Counted from the first letter of the stretch, positions 26,601 through 35,708 are shown. The stretch: 64,000 bases of DNA from JBFHIJ01 sp963678775 (GCA_963678775.2 CAXXGR010000007.1:620001-684000); one strand, 5' to 3'. Numbers and translations are program-made. The notes: generated by a model from the sequence alone, not told the origin.

Positions 26601-29600
26601 ATGAAATCGTTTAGCTACAAAAATTTACCAATATTTTACAAGGTATTCATCCCAGTATTACTTTCGTTAGGGTTATTAATATTATCCTTTCAGTTTTTTC
26701 TTATTCCTTCTGTTGAAAATAAAATCATGAATGAGAAAAAGTTTATAATAAAAAATCAAGTAGCTACTGCAACCTCTTTATTAAAATCTTACTATGACCG
26801 TTATACAGCTGGAGAAATGACAGAAGAAGATGCTATTAAAAAAGCCTTTCAAAGAATTGGAATTCTTCGATATGATAAATCTAATTATTTTTTCATCTAT
26901 AATAAAGATGAAATGCTTATGCATGGAGTTAATCCAAAACGAATAGGAAGGAAAGTATCTAAATTTGTTGATAAAAATGGAAAAGAGTATCTTTCAGCAG
27001 TTGTTAAAAGAATAGAAAGAGGAGAAGAAGGATTCGAGGATTATTTTACCTTAAAGCCTCCGGCTATGGAACTCAAGCCTAAATTATCTTATGTCGAGCT
27101 TTTCAAACCTTGGGGATTTTATATAGGTACAGGTCTATATGTAGATGATATTGAAGAGCAAATGTCCTCGCTAAAAACAGATTTATTTCTGTCTATATTT
27201 ATTATAATCGGTATCATTGTTGGAGTTCTAATATTTGTTGTTAGGAAAAGTGTAGCAAATCCTCTTAATGAACTTGCAAATCTCGCAACTAAAGTTTCAA
27301 ATGGTGATATTACATTTGAAATATCTAATCACAACAAAGATGAAGTAGGCCACTTATTTAAAACCTTTGGTAATATGAAGTCAACTATTTCCAACTTAAC
27401 GCAAGATATTAATAATGTGACCACTGCAGCATCTAATGGTAAATTAGATTATCGTGGTGATTCTTCAAAATATGCAGGTGCTTATGCTGATATCATAGAT
27501 GGATTCAACGGTACCCTTAATGAGATAATAAAGCCATTGAATGTAACAGCAGAATATGTAGATAGGATTTCTAAAGGAGATATCCCTGCAAAAATATCGG
27601 ATGATTACAGAGGTGATTTTAATGAAATCAAAAACAATATCAATCTGCTTATAGATAGCATGGACGACTATGTATTAAGTGTTGACCAGTTCATCACTCA
27701 ACATAAAAATGGTGAAATTGATTATCTTATGAATGAGTCTAAGTTTAATGGTGTTTTTGCAAAAATGGCAAAAGGAAGTAATCAATCCGTAAATATTTAT
27801 GTGGATGCTATTAAAGATATTCTTGATATGGTTAGTCAATATTCTAATGGAGATTTTTCTAATAATTTAAGAAAATTCCCTGGCAAACAGGCACTTGCAA
27901 ATGAGAGTGTAGATAGAGTAAAAGACAACTTACTTATGATAGTCGAAGAGATTAATACGCTTAGTATTCAAATGAGTGCCGGAAATTTAGATAGGAGAGC
28001 GGACGTTGATAGGTATCAAGGTGCTTACAGAGATATGATTGATGGTTTAAATCAGACTTTGGATGCAGTTATTCAACCTTTAAATATCAGTGCAGAGTAC
28101 GTAGATCGTATTTCCAAAGGTGATATTCCACCAAGAATAGAAGAAGATTACAAAGGTGATTTTAACGAGCTTAAAAACAATCTAAATACTATGATAGATA
28201 CTTTAAATTTCTTTGTTAAAGATATGACACATATGTCTTCTGCACATATCGACGGACAAATAGATGTCTTTATGCAAGAAGAGAAATTTATGGGTGTTTT
28301 CAATACAATGTCTAAAGGAATGAATGATACAGTAAAAGATCATATCGCTGGAATTCTACGAATCTTGGATGTAATTGGTGAATATGGGAAAGGTAATTTT
28401 GATATTGTATTAGAAGATATGAAAGGTCAACGAATAGTTGCAACTCAGATGGTAAACAAGTTCAGAGAAAATCTATTAGCTGTACAAGAATCACTTGATA
28501 GTTTAGTTCAAGCAGCTCGCCTTGGAACACTTGATACCAGAGCTGATATTTCTAAGTTTGATGGAGGATGGCAAAACATTGTAAAAGGGGCAAATTCAAT
28601 GCTTGAGAATGCCGCACAACCAATAACTGAATTTGTTAACTTATTGGAACGCGTTGCAGTCTATGACTTAAGAGATATGCCAAAAGATGATTATAATGGA
28701 GATTGGAAAAGACTTAGTGACTCTATTGGTTTGATAGTAGATGCCTTTAGAACTATTACTATAAGCTTTAAACAAATTAGTGAAGGTAATTTTGAAATAT
28801 TGCAAGTTCTGGAGCAGACACCTCAGAAATCGAGTCATGATGAACTAAGCCCTGCTGCTACAAAGATGATTCAAACAATTATTAATCTTACTAATGAAGT
28901 AGTAAGAGTTGCTAAAGAATCAGCAGAAGGTAAATTTGATGTTCGAGCTAACGTAGAAAAATTTGATGGTGATTATCAAAATGTAATGATAGGTTTAAAT
29001 GATGTAATTGAATCTTTTGTTTCTCCGTTGAATCTATCTATGCAATATTTTGATAAAATAGCATCAGGAGAGGAACTTACAGAATTAGATATAAGTCAAT
29101 ACAAAGGTGGATTTAAAGATTTAACAAGTAACATAAATCAAGTAGCTGATTTTATGAATAATGTTACAGCAGACATTGCAATGACAGCCAATGCTGCAGT
29201 GGATGGTAGATTGTCAACAAGAATAGATACTTTAAAATATCCCGGCACATGGAAAGATATTACGCAAGGTATTAATCAAATACTTGATTCTATCATTAAG
29301 CCTATAAATGAAGCAATGGATGTATTGGTCGTGATGGCTAATGGTGATTTCACAAATACTATGACTGGTGATTACAAAGGTGACCATGCTAAATTAAAGG
29401 ATAGTATCAATAGTTTGATAAATTCACTTAATAATTTAGTTTATCAAATTAGTGATGCTACAAATAATGTAGCTCAAGCCTCAGTTTCTATTTCTGAAAC
29501 TACTGAAACTATTTCTGCTGCATCACACGAGCAAAGCAGTCAGGTTGATGAAGTAGCAGCGGCTATGGAGGAAATGGCTCGCACAATTACGGAAAATTCA

Positions 29601-30356
29601 ACTAACGCTGCTACCACAGCAGAGTTTGCCAATAATAACGGCAAAATTGCAGAAGAAGGTGGCTCCGTAGTTGAAAATACAATTAACAAAATGCGTCAAA
29701 TTGCTGAAGTAGTTAATCAGTCTGCAAAGAATATTGAAAGATTAGGAGAATCTTCTACTCAAATAGGTGAAATTATTTCTGTTATTGAAGAAATTGCTGA
29801 CCAAACAAATCTACTTGCTCTTAATGCGGCTATTGAAGCTGCCAGAGCCGGTGAACAGGGTAGAGGCTTCGCAGTTGTTGCTGATGAGGTAAGAAAGCTT
29901 GCAGAGCGCACTACAGAAGCTACTAAGCAAATATCAACAATGATAAAAGGGATACAATCTGAAACTTCTGAAGCTGTACATGTGATGCACAAAGGTAATG
30001 AAGAAGTATCTGAAGGTATTAATCTTGCTGATAGTGCTGGTGTTGCACTTAAAGAAGTAGTAAACAGTACACAAAATGTACTGCAGATGGTTAGTTCTAT
30101 TGCATCTTCTTCTGAAGAGCAGGCAGCTACAAGTGAAGAAATTTCTAAAAATATAAATACTATATCTATAGCTACTAATGAATCTGCTCATAGTATAGAA
30201 AGAATTGCCCATTCTTCAGAAGATTTGACAGGATTAACTCGAAATCTTTCAGAATTAGTTTCTACATTTAAAATAAAAAATATTGAAAAATATGAGAAAC
30301 ATATTTCCGGAAAAAAGCCAAACATATTGACTGAAAAGAACGATATTTGGGACTAG
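26601..30356 (+). CDS. methyl-accepting chemotaxis protein with sCache sensor and poly-HAMP array (copy 2)
   Basis: Tandem paralogue of the receptor at 22548, also exactly 1251 residues, with the same domain order. The Cache sensor (about 40-190) is clearly diverged (for example ILRYDKSNYFFIYNKDE), so the two receptors probably sense different ligands. The HAMP array and the signalling domain are highly similar and partly identical at DNA level. The methylation/signalling tip EIADQTNLLALNAAIEAARA is unchanged. The C-terminus is NDIWD. The alignment keeps a constant 4053-base offset through the shared blocks. A strong terminator follows. Confidence 0.93.
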   Translation: MKSFSYKNLPIFYKVFIPVLLSLGLLILSFQFFLIPSVENKIMNEKKFIIKNQVATATSLLKSYYDRYTAGEMTEEDAIKKAFQRIGILRYDKSNYFFIYNKDEMLMHGVNPKRIGRKVSKFVDKNGKEYLSAVVKRIERGEEGFEDYFTLKPPAMELKPKLSYVELFKPWGFYIGTGLYVDDIEEQMSSLKTDLFLSIFIIIGIIVGVLIFVVRKSVANPLNELANLATKVSNGDITFEISNHNKDEVGHLFKTFGNMKSTISNLTQDINNVTTAASNGKLDYRGDSSKYAGAYADIIDGFNGTLNEIIKPLNVTAEYVDRISKGDIPAKISDDYRGDFNEIKNNINLLIDSMDDYVLSVDQFITQHKNGEIDYLMNESKFNGVFAKMAKGSNQSVNIYVDAIKDILDMVSQYSNGDFSNNLRKFPGKQALANESVDRVKDNLLMIVEEINTLSIQMSAGNLDRRADVDRYQGAYRDMIDGLNQTLDAVIQPLNISAEYVDRISKGDIPPRIEEDYKGDFNELKNNLNTMIDTLNFFVKDMTHMSSAHIDGQIDVFMQEEKFMGVFNTMSKGMNDTVKDHIAGILRILDVIGEYGKGNFDIVLEDMKGQRIVATQMVNKFRENLLAVQESLDSLVQAARLGTLDTRADISKFDGGWQNIVKGANSMLENAAQPITEFVNLLERVAVYDLRDMPKDDYNGDWKRLSDSIGLIVDAFRTITISFKQISEGNFEILQVLEQTPQKSSHDELSPAATKMIQTIINLTNEVVRVAKESAEGKFDVRANVEKFDGDYQNVMIGLNDVIESFVSPLNLSMQYFDKIASGEELTELDISQYKGGFKDLTSNINQVADFMNNVTADIAMTANAAVDGRLSTRIDTLKYPGTWKDITQGINQILDSIIKPINEAMDVLVVMANGDFTNTMTGDYKGDHAKLKDSINSLINSLNNLVYQISDATNNVAQASVSISETTETISAASHEQSSQVDEVAAAMEEMARTITENSTNAATTAEFANNNGKIAEEGGSVVENTINKMRQIAEVVNQSAKNIERLGESSTQIGEIISVIEEIADQTNLLALNAAIEAARAGEQGRGFAVVADEVRKLAERTTEATKQISTMIKGIQSETSEAVHVMHKGNEEVSEGINLADSAGVALKEVVNSTQNVLQMVSSIASSSEEQAATSEEISKNINTISIATNESAHSIERIAHSSEDLTGLTRNLSELVSTFKIKNIEKYEKHISGKKPNILTEKNDIWD
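27540..28087 (+). repeat. near-identical DNA block shared with chemoreceptor 1 (copy A2)
   Basis: Partner of 23487-24034; one mismatch in 548 bases. Confidence 0.95.
28668..28894 (+). repeat. identical DNA block shared with chemoreceptor 1 (copy B2)
   Basis: Partner of 24615-24841; no mismatch over 227 bases. Confidence 0.95.
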
Positions 30357-30387
30357 TATCAAATATCTGATTGTGAAATATGGATAC

Positions 30388-30420
30388 AAAAAAGGGGCAG
30401 ATGAATCAGCCCCTTTTTTT
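30388..30420 (+). terminator. rho-independent terminator after chemoreceptor 2
   Basis: Stem AAAAAGGGGC / GCCCCTTTTT (30389-30398 with 30409-30418) followed by more T. Confidence 0.88.
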
Positions 30421-30422
30421 AT

Positions 30423-30443
30423 GGCAGTGTAAAATAAACTTTG
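30423..30443 (+). repeat. solitary IS256-type terminal repeat
   Basis: These 21 bases (GGCAGTGTAAAATAAACTTT plus G) are the exact reverse complement of 51223-51243, the right end of the IS256-family element. No transposase or second end lies nearby, so this looks like a remnant of another copy or an excision scar. Confidence 0.65.
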
Positions 30444-30578
30444 CCGGTTGTATCAATCCACCCATAGAAAGTATTAATAATTAGGGATATCAAATCTACA
30501 GGGCTTCTAAAACTTGATTTAACATTGGCTCTATCTTACATCTTTTCAAATATCAGCTTTTTTAATAGATAAAAAAAA

Positions 30579-30600
30579 GGTCGGAAATATAATTCCGACC
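30579..30600 (-). terminator. rho-independent terminator after the 247-residue lipoprotein gene
   Basis: Eight-base stem GGTCGGAA / TTCCGACC next to eight A on the plus strand, a T tract for minus-strand transcription. Confidence 0.82.
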
Positions 30601-30634
30601 AATAAATATCTTAGTATTTTAATAATAGCTGTGT

Positions 30635-31378
30635 TTATTTAACTACTTTTTTAGCTTCTTCTACATTCGCATTTCCTTGTTGCTCAGTAGATTTTGTTAA
30701 ATCTATAGTAGTGCCATCAGCTAAGGTAACAGCAAGTGGTTGCCATATAGCTCTTAGATTATTCAAATTTTTCCTCATAAAGATATCGTTTTGGTTGTTG
30801 ATATCGTGTTTATAAGCAGGAGAAACTATACTTTCTTCAGCACCGGCAGCAATTGGTTTTTGAATGTTAATAGGAAAGCGTTTAACAACTCTATTTTGTG
30901 GATCCACAGCATTAATATAGCCTTGCAAATTAGTAATTGCCTGAGAAGAAGTATTTTTGATAGAAAATGTTATTACATTTGCATAAATATTTTCTTGTTC
31001 ATTGTCTTTCATTTCTAGATTTTGAAATTTAAAAGTATGAGTTAAATTAACTTCTGTTTTCAAGGCAGTATTTTTAAGACCTTGTAGTGTAGCTTGTCTT
31101 GATAGAGATTCTTGAGAAATAATAATATCACCAACAGTTTTACCGACAATTGAATCTTTAACTCCACTCAAACGAGCAATACCTTGATTCAATAGAGTCA
31201 TATCTTTTAAAGAAATTACATTGTCATTCTCTATTTTATTAGCAATTTCAGTAATGTTGTTTTCTGTAAAAACTTCTTTAAGTACAGGTGATTTTGGTTC
31301 AGCTTGATTACATGAGTATAGACCTGCTGCAATAACAAAAAGAGATACAGCTTTGAGATTTTTAAAAGTTCTAGACAT
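30635..31378 (-). CDS. lipoprotein, unknown function
   Basis: 247 residues. N-terminal lipoprotein signal with the lipobox GLYSC (about 19-23), so it is probably anchored in the inner or outer membrane. The second half has a beta-rich stretch (IYANVITFSIKNTSSQAITN) of the kind seen in FxLYD / immunoglobulin-like repeats. The C-terminus is rich in N, Q and E. I do not recognise a named family. Monocistronic, with its own promoter (31428-31457) and terminator. Confidence 0.7.
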   Translation of the reverse strand: MSRTFKNLKAVSLFVIAAGLYSCNQAEPKSPVLKEVFTENNITEIANKIENDNVISLKDMTLLNQGIARLSGVKDSIVGKTVGDIIISQESLSRQATLQGLKNTALKTEVNLTHTFKFQNLEMKDNEQENIYANVITFSIKNTSSQAITNLQGYINAVDPQNRVVKRFPINIQKPIAAGAEESIVSPAYKHDINNQNDIFMRKNLNNLRAIWQPLAVTLADGTTIDLTKSTEQQGNANVEEAKKVVK

Positions 31379-31427
31379 ATCAGCTCCATAAAGCTTTTAT
31401 ATAACATATTTAATTATTTGGCTTTTA

Positions 31428-31457
31428 CAAAGATAACTAACAAGTAGATATATGCAA
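31428..31457 (-). promoter_or_regulatory. FCB-type promoter for the lipoprotein gene
   Basis: On the minus strand: TTG (31457-31455), 19 bases, TATCTTTG (31435-31428). About 50 bases from the ATG at 31378. Good match to TTTG-N19-TAnnTTTG. Confidence 0.6.
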
Positions 31458-31466
31458 TAGAAAATT

Positions 31467-32354
31467 TTATAATAAAGATTTTACAGCACCATATCTTAAG
31501 CCATGAGAGCTTATTAGAATTGGTTTATTTAATTTATCTGAAATGCACTGAAGTATTAGAGCACCAGCTCCAATCAAGTCTGCGCGTTTAGGATGTACTT
31601 TATATTTATTAATAATAGTATTAACATCACTACTAAGATATCTATCACAAATATCTGCTAAGTCAACTTCAGATAAAGTGCTTCCATGCACTTTATTATC
31701 ATCATAATCAGGTAAGCGTAATACTGAAGTAGCAATAGTAGTAGCAGTTCCACCTACTGCATAAACGTCACCTTTGAAATTATCTAAGTCAAGCGACTCT
31801 AGCTTTTCTTCTATAAAAGTTCTTGCTGTACTAATTTGCTTTCTAGTAGGTGGTGAGGAATGTAGAAATTTTTCAGTGAGCCTAACTGCACCTATCTGCA
31901 AACTATTTCGTTGAGATATTTTATAATTATTTCCAATTATTAGTTCTGTACTACCACCACCTATATCAATTACTAAAGATTTGTAAGGTTTATCCACTGT
32001 CCCCGCATAACTCAGCTCTGCTTCGACTTCACCGGGAATAATTTCAATTTGTTTGCCTAAATGATATTCAATAATATCTTTTACAATATCTGCGTTTTGA
32101 GCATCGCGCATCGCGCTGGTAGCAACAGCTTTAACTTTAGTGACTCCGTGTTTGTTAAGCTCAAAACAATATCGATTGCATATATCTATAGTCCGTTTAA
32201 TAGCATCGTCGTTTATAAAATGGGTCTTATCTACACCTTCGCCTAAACGTACAATTTCATGATATTCTTGAATTATATTTAACTCGTCAAACTTATATTC
32301 AGCAATGATCATTAGCATAGTATTTGTACCGATGTCAATCCCCGCTATGCGCAT
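31467..32354 (-). CDS. Ppx/GppA-family phosphatase
   Basis: ASKHA-fold enzyme that hydrolyses polyphosphate (Ppx) or pppGpp (GppA). Phosphate-loop motifs are IAGIDIGTNTMLMII at the N-terminus and VIDIGGGSTELIIG (about 130-143). VGGTATTIA is the second glycine loop. At 295 residues it is the short, single-unit form lacking the C-terminal HD-like domain. It follows prmA by 12 bases on the same strand. Polyphosphate and pppGpp activity cannot be separated from sequence. Confidence 0.9.
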   Translation of the reverse strand: MRIAGIDIGTNTMLMIIAEYKFDELNIIQEYHEIVRLGEGVDKTHFINDDAIKRTIDICNRYCFELNKHGVTKVKAVATSAMRDAQNADIVKDIIEYHLGKQIEIIPGEVEAELSYAGTVDKPYKSLVIDIGGGSTELIIGNNYKISQRNSLQIGAVRLTEKFLHSSPPTRKQISTARTFIEEKLESLDLDNFKGDVYAVGGTATTIATSVLRLPDYDDNKVHGSTLSEVDLADICDRYLSSDVNTIINKYKVHPKRADLIGAGALILQCISDKLNKPILISSHGLRYGAVKSLL

Positions 32355-32366
32355 AAGAATACCTCT

Positions 32367-33209
32367 TTATTTAACTATAAATTTGATTCCAACCCATTCT
32401 TCATCCTGTTTTACCTCTAATAGCTCAAAACCAAGTTCAGTGGCAGGAACGATTACATCATCTTTATGATAGACCAGAATTCCTGAAACTAAAAGAGTGC
32501 CTTTGCTTGCTAATAAGCTATCGTAGAATTTAGGTAAAAATTCTAAAATTATATGTAAATTGATGTTTGCTGCTATTCCATCAACTTGAGGCATATCAAG
32601 AGCATCAATTTCTGAAAGAACCAATTCTATATTTTTACATTGATTATTCTCAACATTTTCTTGAGCATTATCTATACTCCAATGATCATTATCAAAAGCG
32701 TATATATATGAAGCACCTAATTTTTCGGCAAGAATGGCTAAAACTCCAGTGCCTGTGCCTGCATCAATCCAACGAGAACCTTGCTTTACTTCTTCTTCCA
32801 TAAGCTGGCATACTAAGCGAGTTGTAGAGTGTGTGCCGGTACCAAAAGACATTTTGGGATTAATATATAGTTTTATTTCTTCGTGTAATTCATCTTTTTT
32901 CCAAGTTGGTGCTATACCAATCTTATTTGATACATGAATAGCCTGAACAGTTTTTTCCCATTCTTCATTCCAGTTTTCTTCTTCAATGGTTTCTATCTTT
33001 TCAATTTTTGCGGAAGGTAATAAGCTGTTAAATTTCCCTTGAATATCAGATTTAAGCTTATCATTAAATTTCTCTTTATCAAAAGAAATAATCAGTTTGT
33101 CCAATTTTTCTTCAATACCTATGTACTCATATTCGTCTATTATTGCATAAACTAAATCGTAATACTCTTCGTAGACTGATATAGATAGATTGATATACTG
33201 TTTTTTCAT
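32367..33209 (-). CDS. prmA: ribosomal protein L11 methyltransferase
   Basis: SAM-dependent methyltransferase that modifies ribosomal protein L11. The family signature FGTGTHSTTRLVCQLME precedes the SAM-binding motif WIDAGTGTGVLAILAEKLGA (about 143-162). ANINLHII corresponds to the substrate-site motif after the fourth strand. Length of 280 residues is normal. It starts the two-gene unit prmA-ppx/gppA. Confidence 0.92.
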   Translation of the reverse strand: MKKQYINLSISVYEEYYDLVYAIIDEYEYIGIEEKLDKLIISFDKEKFNDKLKSDIQGKFNSLLPSAKIEKIETIEEENWNEEWEKTVQAIHVSNKIGIAPTWKKDELHEEIKLYINPKMSFGTGTHSTTRLVCQLMEEEVKQGSRWIDAGTGTGVLAILAEKLGASYIYAFDNDHWSIDNAQENVENNQCKNIELVLSEIDALDMPQVDGIAANINLHIILEFLPKFYDSLLASKGTLLVSGILVYHKDDVIVPATELGFELLEVKQDEEWVGIKFIVK

Positions 33210-33318
33210 TTCATACTCAATAAATATGTAAATAGGCTATTTTATATTTTAACTAATTTGCTTATGTTTCGTATATAATTTATAAGCATCATTATTATAC
33301 AAAAATAGCTAAACTTCT

Positions 33319-33843
33319 ATGATTTTAAAAGACCTTAAACTAAAGATTCAAAAAGTAAAATTATTGGTAATGGATGTAGACGGTACATTGACAGATGGAG
33401 CAATGTATTATAGCGATTCCGGCGAAGCTTTTAAGAGGTTTTCTACCCGAGATGGTATGGGAATAACACTGATTAGAAAAGCCGATATAAAAACTGCTAT
33501 ATTAACAAGCGAAAATTCCATCATTGCTCAAAAAAGAGCTCAGAAATTGAAAATTGATAAAATAGTTTTACACTCTACAGATAAAACCACCTCACTACAT
33601 AATTTATGCAATGATTTTGGTATATCATTAGAAGAAATTGCATATATTGGAGACGACGTTAATGATTTGCATGCAATAAAACTAGCCGGATTTTCGGCTT
33701 GTCCTTCAGATGCAGTTGAAAGTATTAGAAATACTGTAGATTACATTTGCATGCATAACGGAGGAAACGGAGCGGTAAGAGAGCTCTGCGAAATGATACT
33801 TAAAGGTCAAGATAAACCAATTATTTTAAAAGAAAACTGGTAA
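33319..33843 (+). CDS. kdsC: KdsC-type HAD phosphatase (Kdo-8-phosphate phosphatase)
   Basis: Cytoplasmic phosphatase releasing Kdo from Kdo-8-phosphate for LPS synthesis. HAD motif I is VMDVDGTLTDGAMYY (about 17-31), then FSTRDGMGITLI. Motif II is ILTSE and motif III/IV is YIGDDVNDLHAIKLAG. The 174-residue capless form is typical of KdsC. First of three rightward genes ending at the terminator 34751. Confidence 0.9.
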   Translation: MILKDLKLKIQKVKLLVMDVDGTLTDGAMYYSDSGEAFKRFSTRDGMGITLIRKADIKTAILTSENSIIAQKRAQKLKIDKIVLHSTDKTTSLHNLCNDFGISLEEIAYIGDDVNDLHAIKLAGFSACPSDAVESIRNTVDYICMHNGGNGAVRELCEMILKGQDKPIILKENW

Positions 33844-33850
33844 ACATTAA

Positions 33851-33856
33851 AGGAGG
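33851..33856 (+). promoter_or_regulatory. unusually strong ribosome-binding site (AGGAGG) of the YtxH-like gene
   Basis: AGGAGG five bases before the ATG at 33862. Most genes in this window have weak or no Shine-Dalgarno sequence, so this gene is probably made at a higher level than its neighbours. Confidence 0.75.
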
Positions 33857-33861
33857 ATACC

Positions 33862-34266
33862 ATGGGTAAAGAAACTGATACTTACACAAAAGGCTTTTTA
33901 CTTGGAGCTATCGTTGGTGGCGTAGCAGGTGCAGTAACAGCATTACTTTTTGCTCCTAAAAGCGGGGCAGAGCTTAGAAGAGACATCGCTGATTCTTCAA
34001 CACAGATGTATGATAAAAGCAGAGACTATTTCGTAACTGTGGAAGACACTGTAAGCAAAGCTGTTTCTAAAACAGTTAATGAAGGCAGAATAAAAGCTCA
34101 AGGCATAATTGAAAATGCTAAACATCAGGCGGAAGGTATAATTGAAAATGCGGAACACGTACTAAACGATGCAAAAAACAAAGCATATCAAGTAAAAGAT
34201 GCTGCTAAAGCCGGAGCAGATACGTTCCGTGACGAAATGAAAGCTGCAGACTATAAAAAAGGATAA
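33862..34266 (+). CDS. YtxH-domain protein
   Basis: 134 residues. A short N-terminal segment is followed by the glycine-rich membrane helix GFLLGAIVGGVAGAVTALLF and the motif APKSGAELRRDI, which define the YtxH family. The rest is a charged helical/coiled-coil tail with A/E/K repeats. In Bacillus the ytxG-ytxH genes are stress-induced; the biochemical function is not known. The next gene, 5 bases on, resembles YtxG. Confidence 0.88.
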   Translation: MGKETDTYTKGFLLGAIVGGVAGAVTALLFAPKSGAELRRDIADSSTQMYDKSRDYFVTVEDTVSKAVSKTVNEGRIKAQGIIENAKHQAEGIIENAEHVLNDAKNKAYQVKDAAKAGADTFRDEMKAADYKKG

Positions 34267-34271
34267 TAAAT

Positions 34272-34748
34272 ATGATTGATATTATGCTAAAAATTACAGC
34301 ATTAGCAGCATTACTATCAATCACTTTACTTGCATTTATGGCAATGTCGACTCTTTCAAAATTCAATAAGTCATTTAGCACAATTATAGATAATATTAAA
34401 AATGTTACTAATGACTTGGGGTCTGCTAAAGATAAAATTATTGAACTGGTTGACGGTTTGAATCTTCTGAGAGAAGATTTTAGTAAGAAAATGGTTGAGA
34501 TTACTGAATTAAAAAACTCTACTCAAGAATCTTTACAACACTTTAATGAAATGAGTGTAAAAGTAAAAAATACAAGTGATAAAATAGAGGAGAGGATGGA
34601 TCAAATAACAGGGATCTTCAAACCATTGGAAATACTTGTAGAGTCAGTATATGATAAAATTGCACAACCTGTAAATCAGTCAGCACATTTTATTGGTGCC
34701 GCAGTTAAAGCAATTGGAGTATTTGTAAGTAAAGTATCGAATAAGTAA
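34272..34748 (+). CDS. DUF948/YtxG-like membrane coiled-coil protein
   Basis: 158 residues. One N-terminal membrane helix (about 7-27), then a long helical region with spaced hydrophobic residues (FSTIIDNIKNVTNDLGSAKD) typical of DUF948. The pairing with a YtxH gene mirrors the ytxG-ytxH arrangement in Firmicutes. Function unknown; family assignment is by pattern and context. Confidence 0.72.
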   Translation: MIDIMLKITALAALLSITLLAFMAMSTLSKFNKSFSTIIDNIKNVTNDLGSAKDKIIELVDGLNLLREDFSKKMVEITELKNSTQESLQHFNEMSVKVKNTSDKIEERMDQITGIFKPLEILVESVYDKIAQPVNQSAHFIGAAVKAIGVFVSKVSNK

Positions 34749-34750
34749 AC

Positions 34751-34787
34751 AAAAAGCCGTTTAAATCAATTAAACGGCTTTTTTTAT
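34751..34787. terminator. bidirectional rho-independent terminator
   Basis: Twelve-base stem AAAAGCCGTTTA / TAAACGGCTTTT (34752-34763 with 34771-34782), flanked by A and T runs. It serves both the kdsC-ytxH unit and the convergent DUF6580-like gene. Confidence 0.9.
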
Positions 34788-34805
34788 AAAAACGAATATA
34801 TGCTT

Positions 34806-35327
34806 TTAAGCTTTAACAGCTACAGTAGATTTAGAGTATTTGTTTGCTAAGGCATAGCTACCAAACATCAATGCAGAAAACAACATAGAAGATGTCAACG
34901 TGTTTCTAAAGAATGGTATTGCCGCAGTGTAACAAGCTGTCAAACCTGCAAAATCAAATGTATAGATTCCGGATGTTGCCCAAACAAAAAAGTTTGTTAT
35001 AATAAAAAACTGAACTGCAGAAGCTATTGAAGTAACAGCTACATTTTTTGCGTTTGGATTAGAAACAAATTTTCTACCCATCCAAATAGCTAAAAGGAAA
35101 GAACCATAAACAGCAAACATAGTGCTATGGAATCCAAAATAAGCATCTGTTATAAACATCGCAACCAGTGGAATTACATATGCAAGTTTATTCTTAATCA
35201 AAGCACCGCCAAAGAGTGCAATAGCCAAGATAGGAGTAAAGTTAGGTAATCCAATAAAAAATCTGGAAAAAGCAGCAATCGCAATCAAAGCAATCACTAT
35301 AAAAAGATTAGTGTTTTTTTCAGTCAT
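34806..35327 (-). CDS. DUF6580-like integral membrane protein (ECF S-component-like)
   Basis: 173 residues with five or six membrane helices. The N-terminal pattern FIGLPNFTPILAIALFGGA with VPLVAMFITDAYFGFHSTM resembles the DUF6580 family, which looks like the substrate-binding S-components of ECF vitamin transporters. No ATPase or T-component is next to it and no riboswitch is apparent, so the substrate is unknown. Possibly cotranscribed with pyrC and the 58-residue gene upstream. Confidence 0.72.
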   Translation of the reverse strand: MTEKNTNLFIVIALIAIAAFSRFFIGLPNFTPILAIALFGGALIKNKLAYVIPLVAMFITDAYFGFHSTMFAVYGSFLLAIWMGRKFVSNPNAKNVAVTSIASAVQFFIITNFFVWATSGIYTFDFAGLTACYTAAIPFFRNTLTSSMLFSALMFGSYALANKYSKSTVAVKA

Positions 35328-35474
35328 GATAATTCACATTGTTTAATGTTATACAAATTATATTTACTACGCGCAAAATAACGCATAATAGCGAATATTC
35401 CTAATCATACAGATAAAAAGGAAAAGGTATTTACAAATATTAGTTTACATAATATATATTATATGCCATATATA

Positions 35475-35651
35475 CTAGTCGTCATCTAACATTGTTTTTA
35501 TAGTTTTCAACACTTCGGGATCAGCAACACTGACTCTTGCTTGAATTTTAGACATCATCTCTTTAGCAACGAGCTCTCGAAGTAATTTGTCATCATTTGA
35601 CATATTATCTTGTTTTTCCGGAAGCTTTTTAGAATTATTCTTTTTTGACAT
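35475..35651 (-). CDS. 58-residue hypothetical protein
   Basis: Short open frame in the gap between pyrC and the DUF6580-like gene. It starts MSKKNNSKKLPEKQDNM, is lysine-rich at first, then has a likely amphipathic helix (DDKLLRELVAKEMMSKIQA) and ends acidic (MLDDD). It begins 57 bases after pyrC on the same strand. I recognise no family. Codon use looks like that of the neighbours, which supports a real gene. Confidence 0.6.
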   Translation of the reverse strand: MSKKNNSKKLPEKQDNMSNDDKLLRELVAKEMMSKIQARVSVADPEVLKTIKTMLDDD

Positions 35652-35708
35652 TTTGCAATCTCCATAAAAACATCTGTTTATATATAAACGAGATACTTAA
35701 GCAAAATA

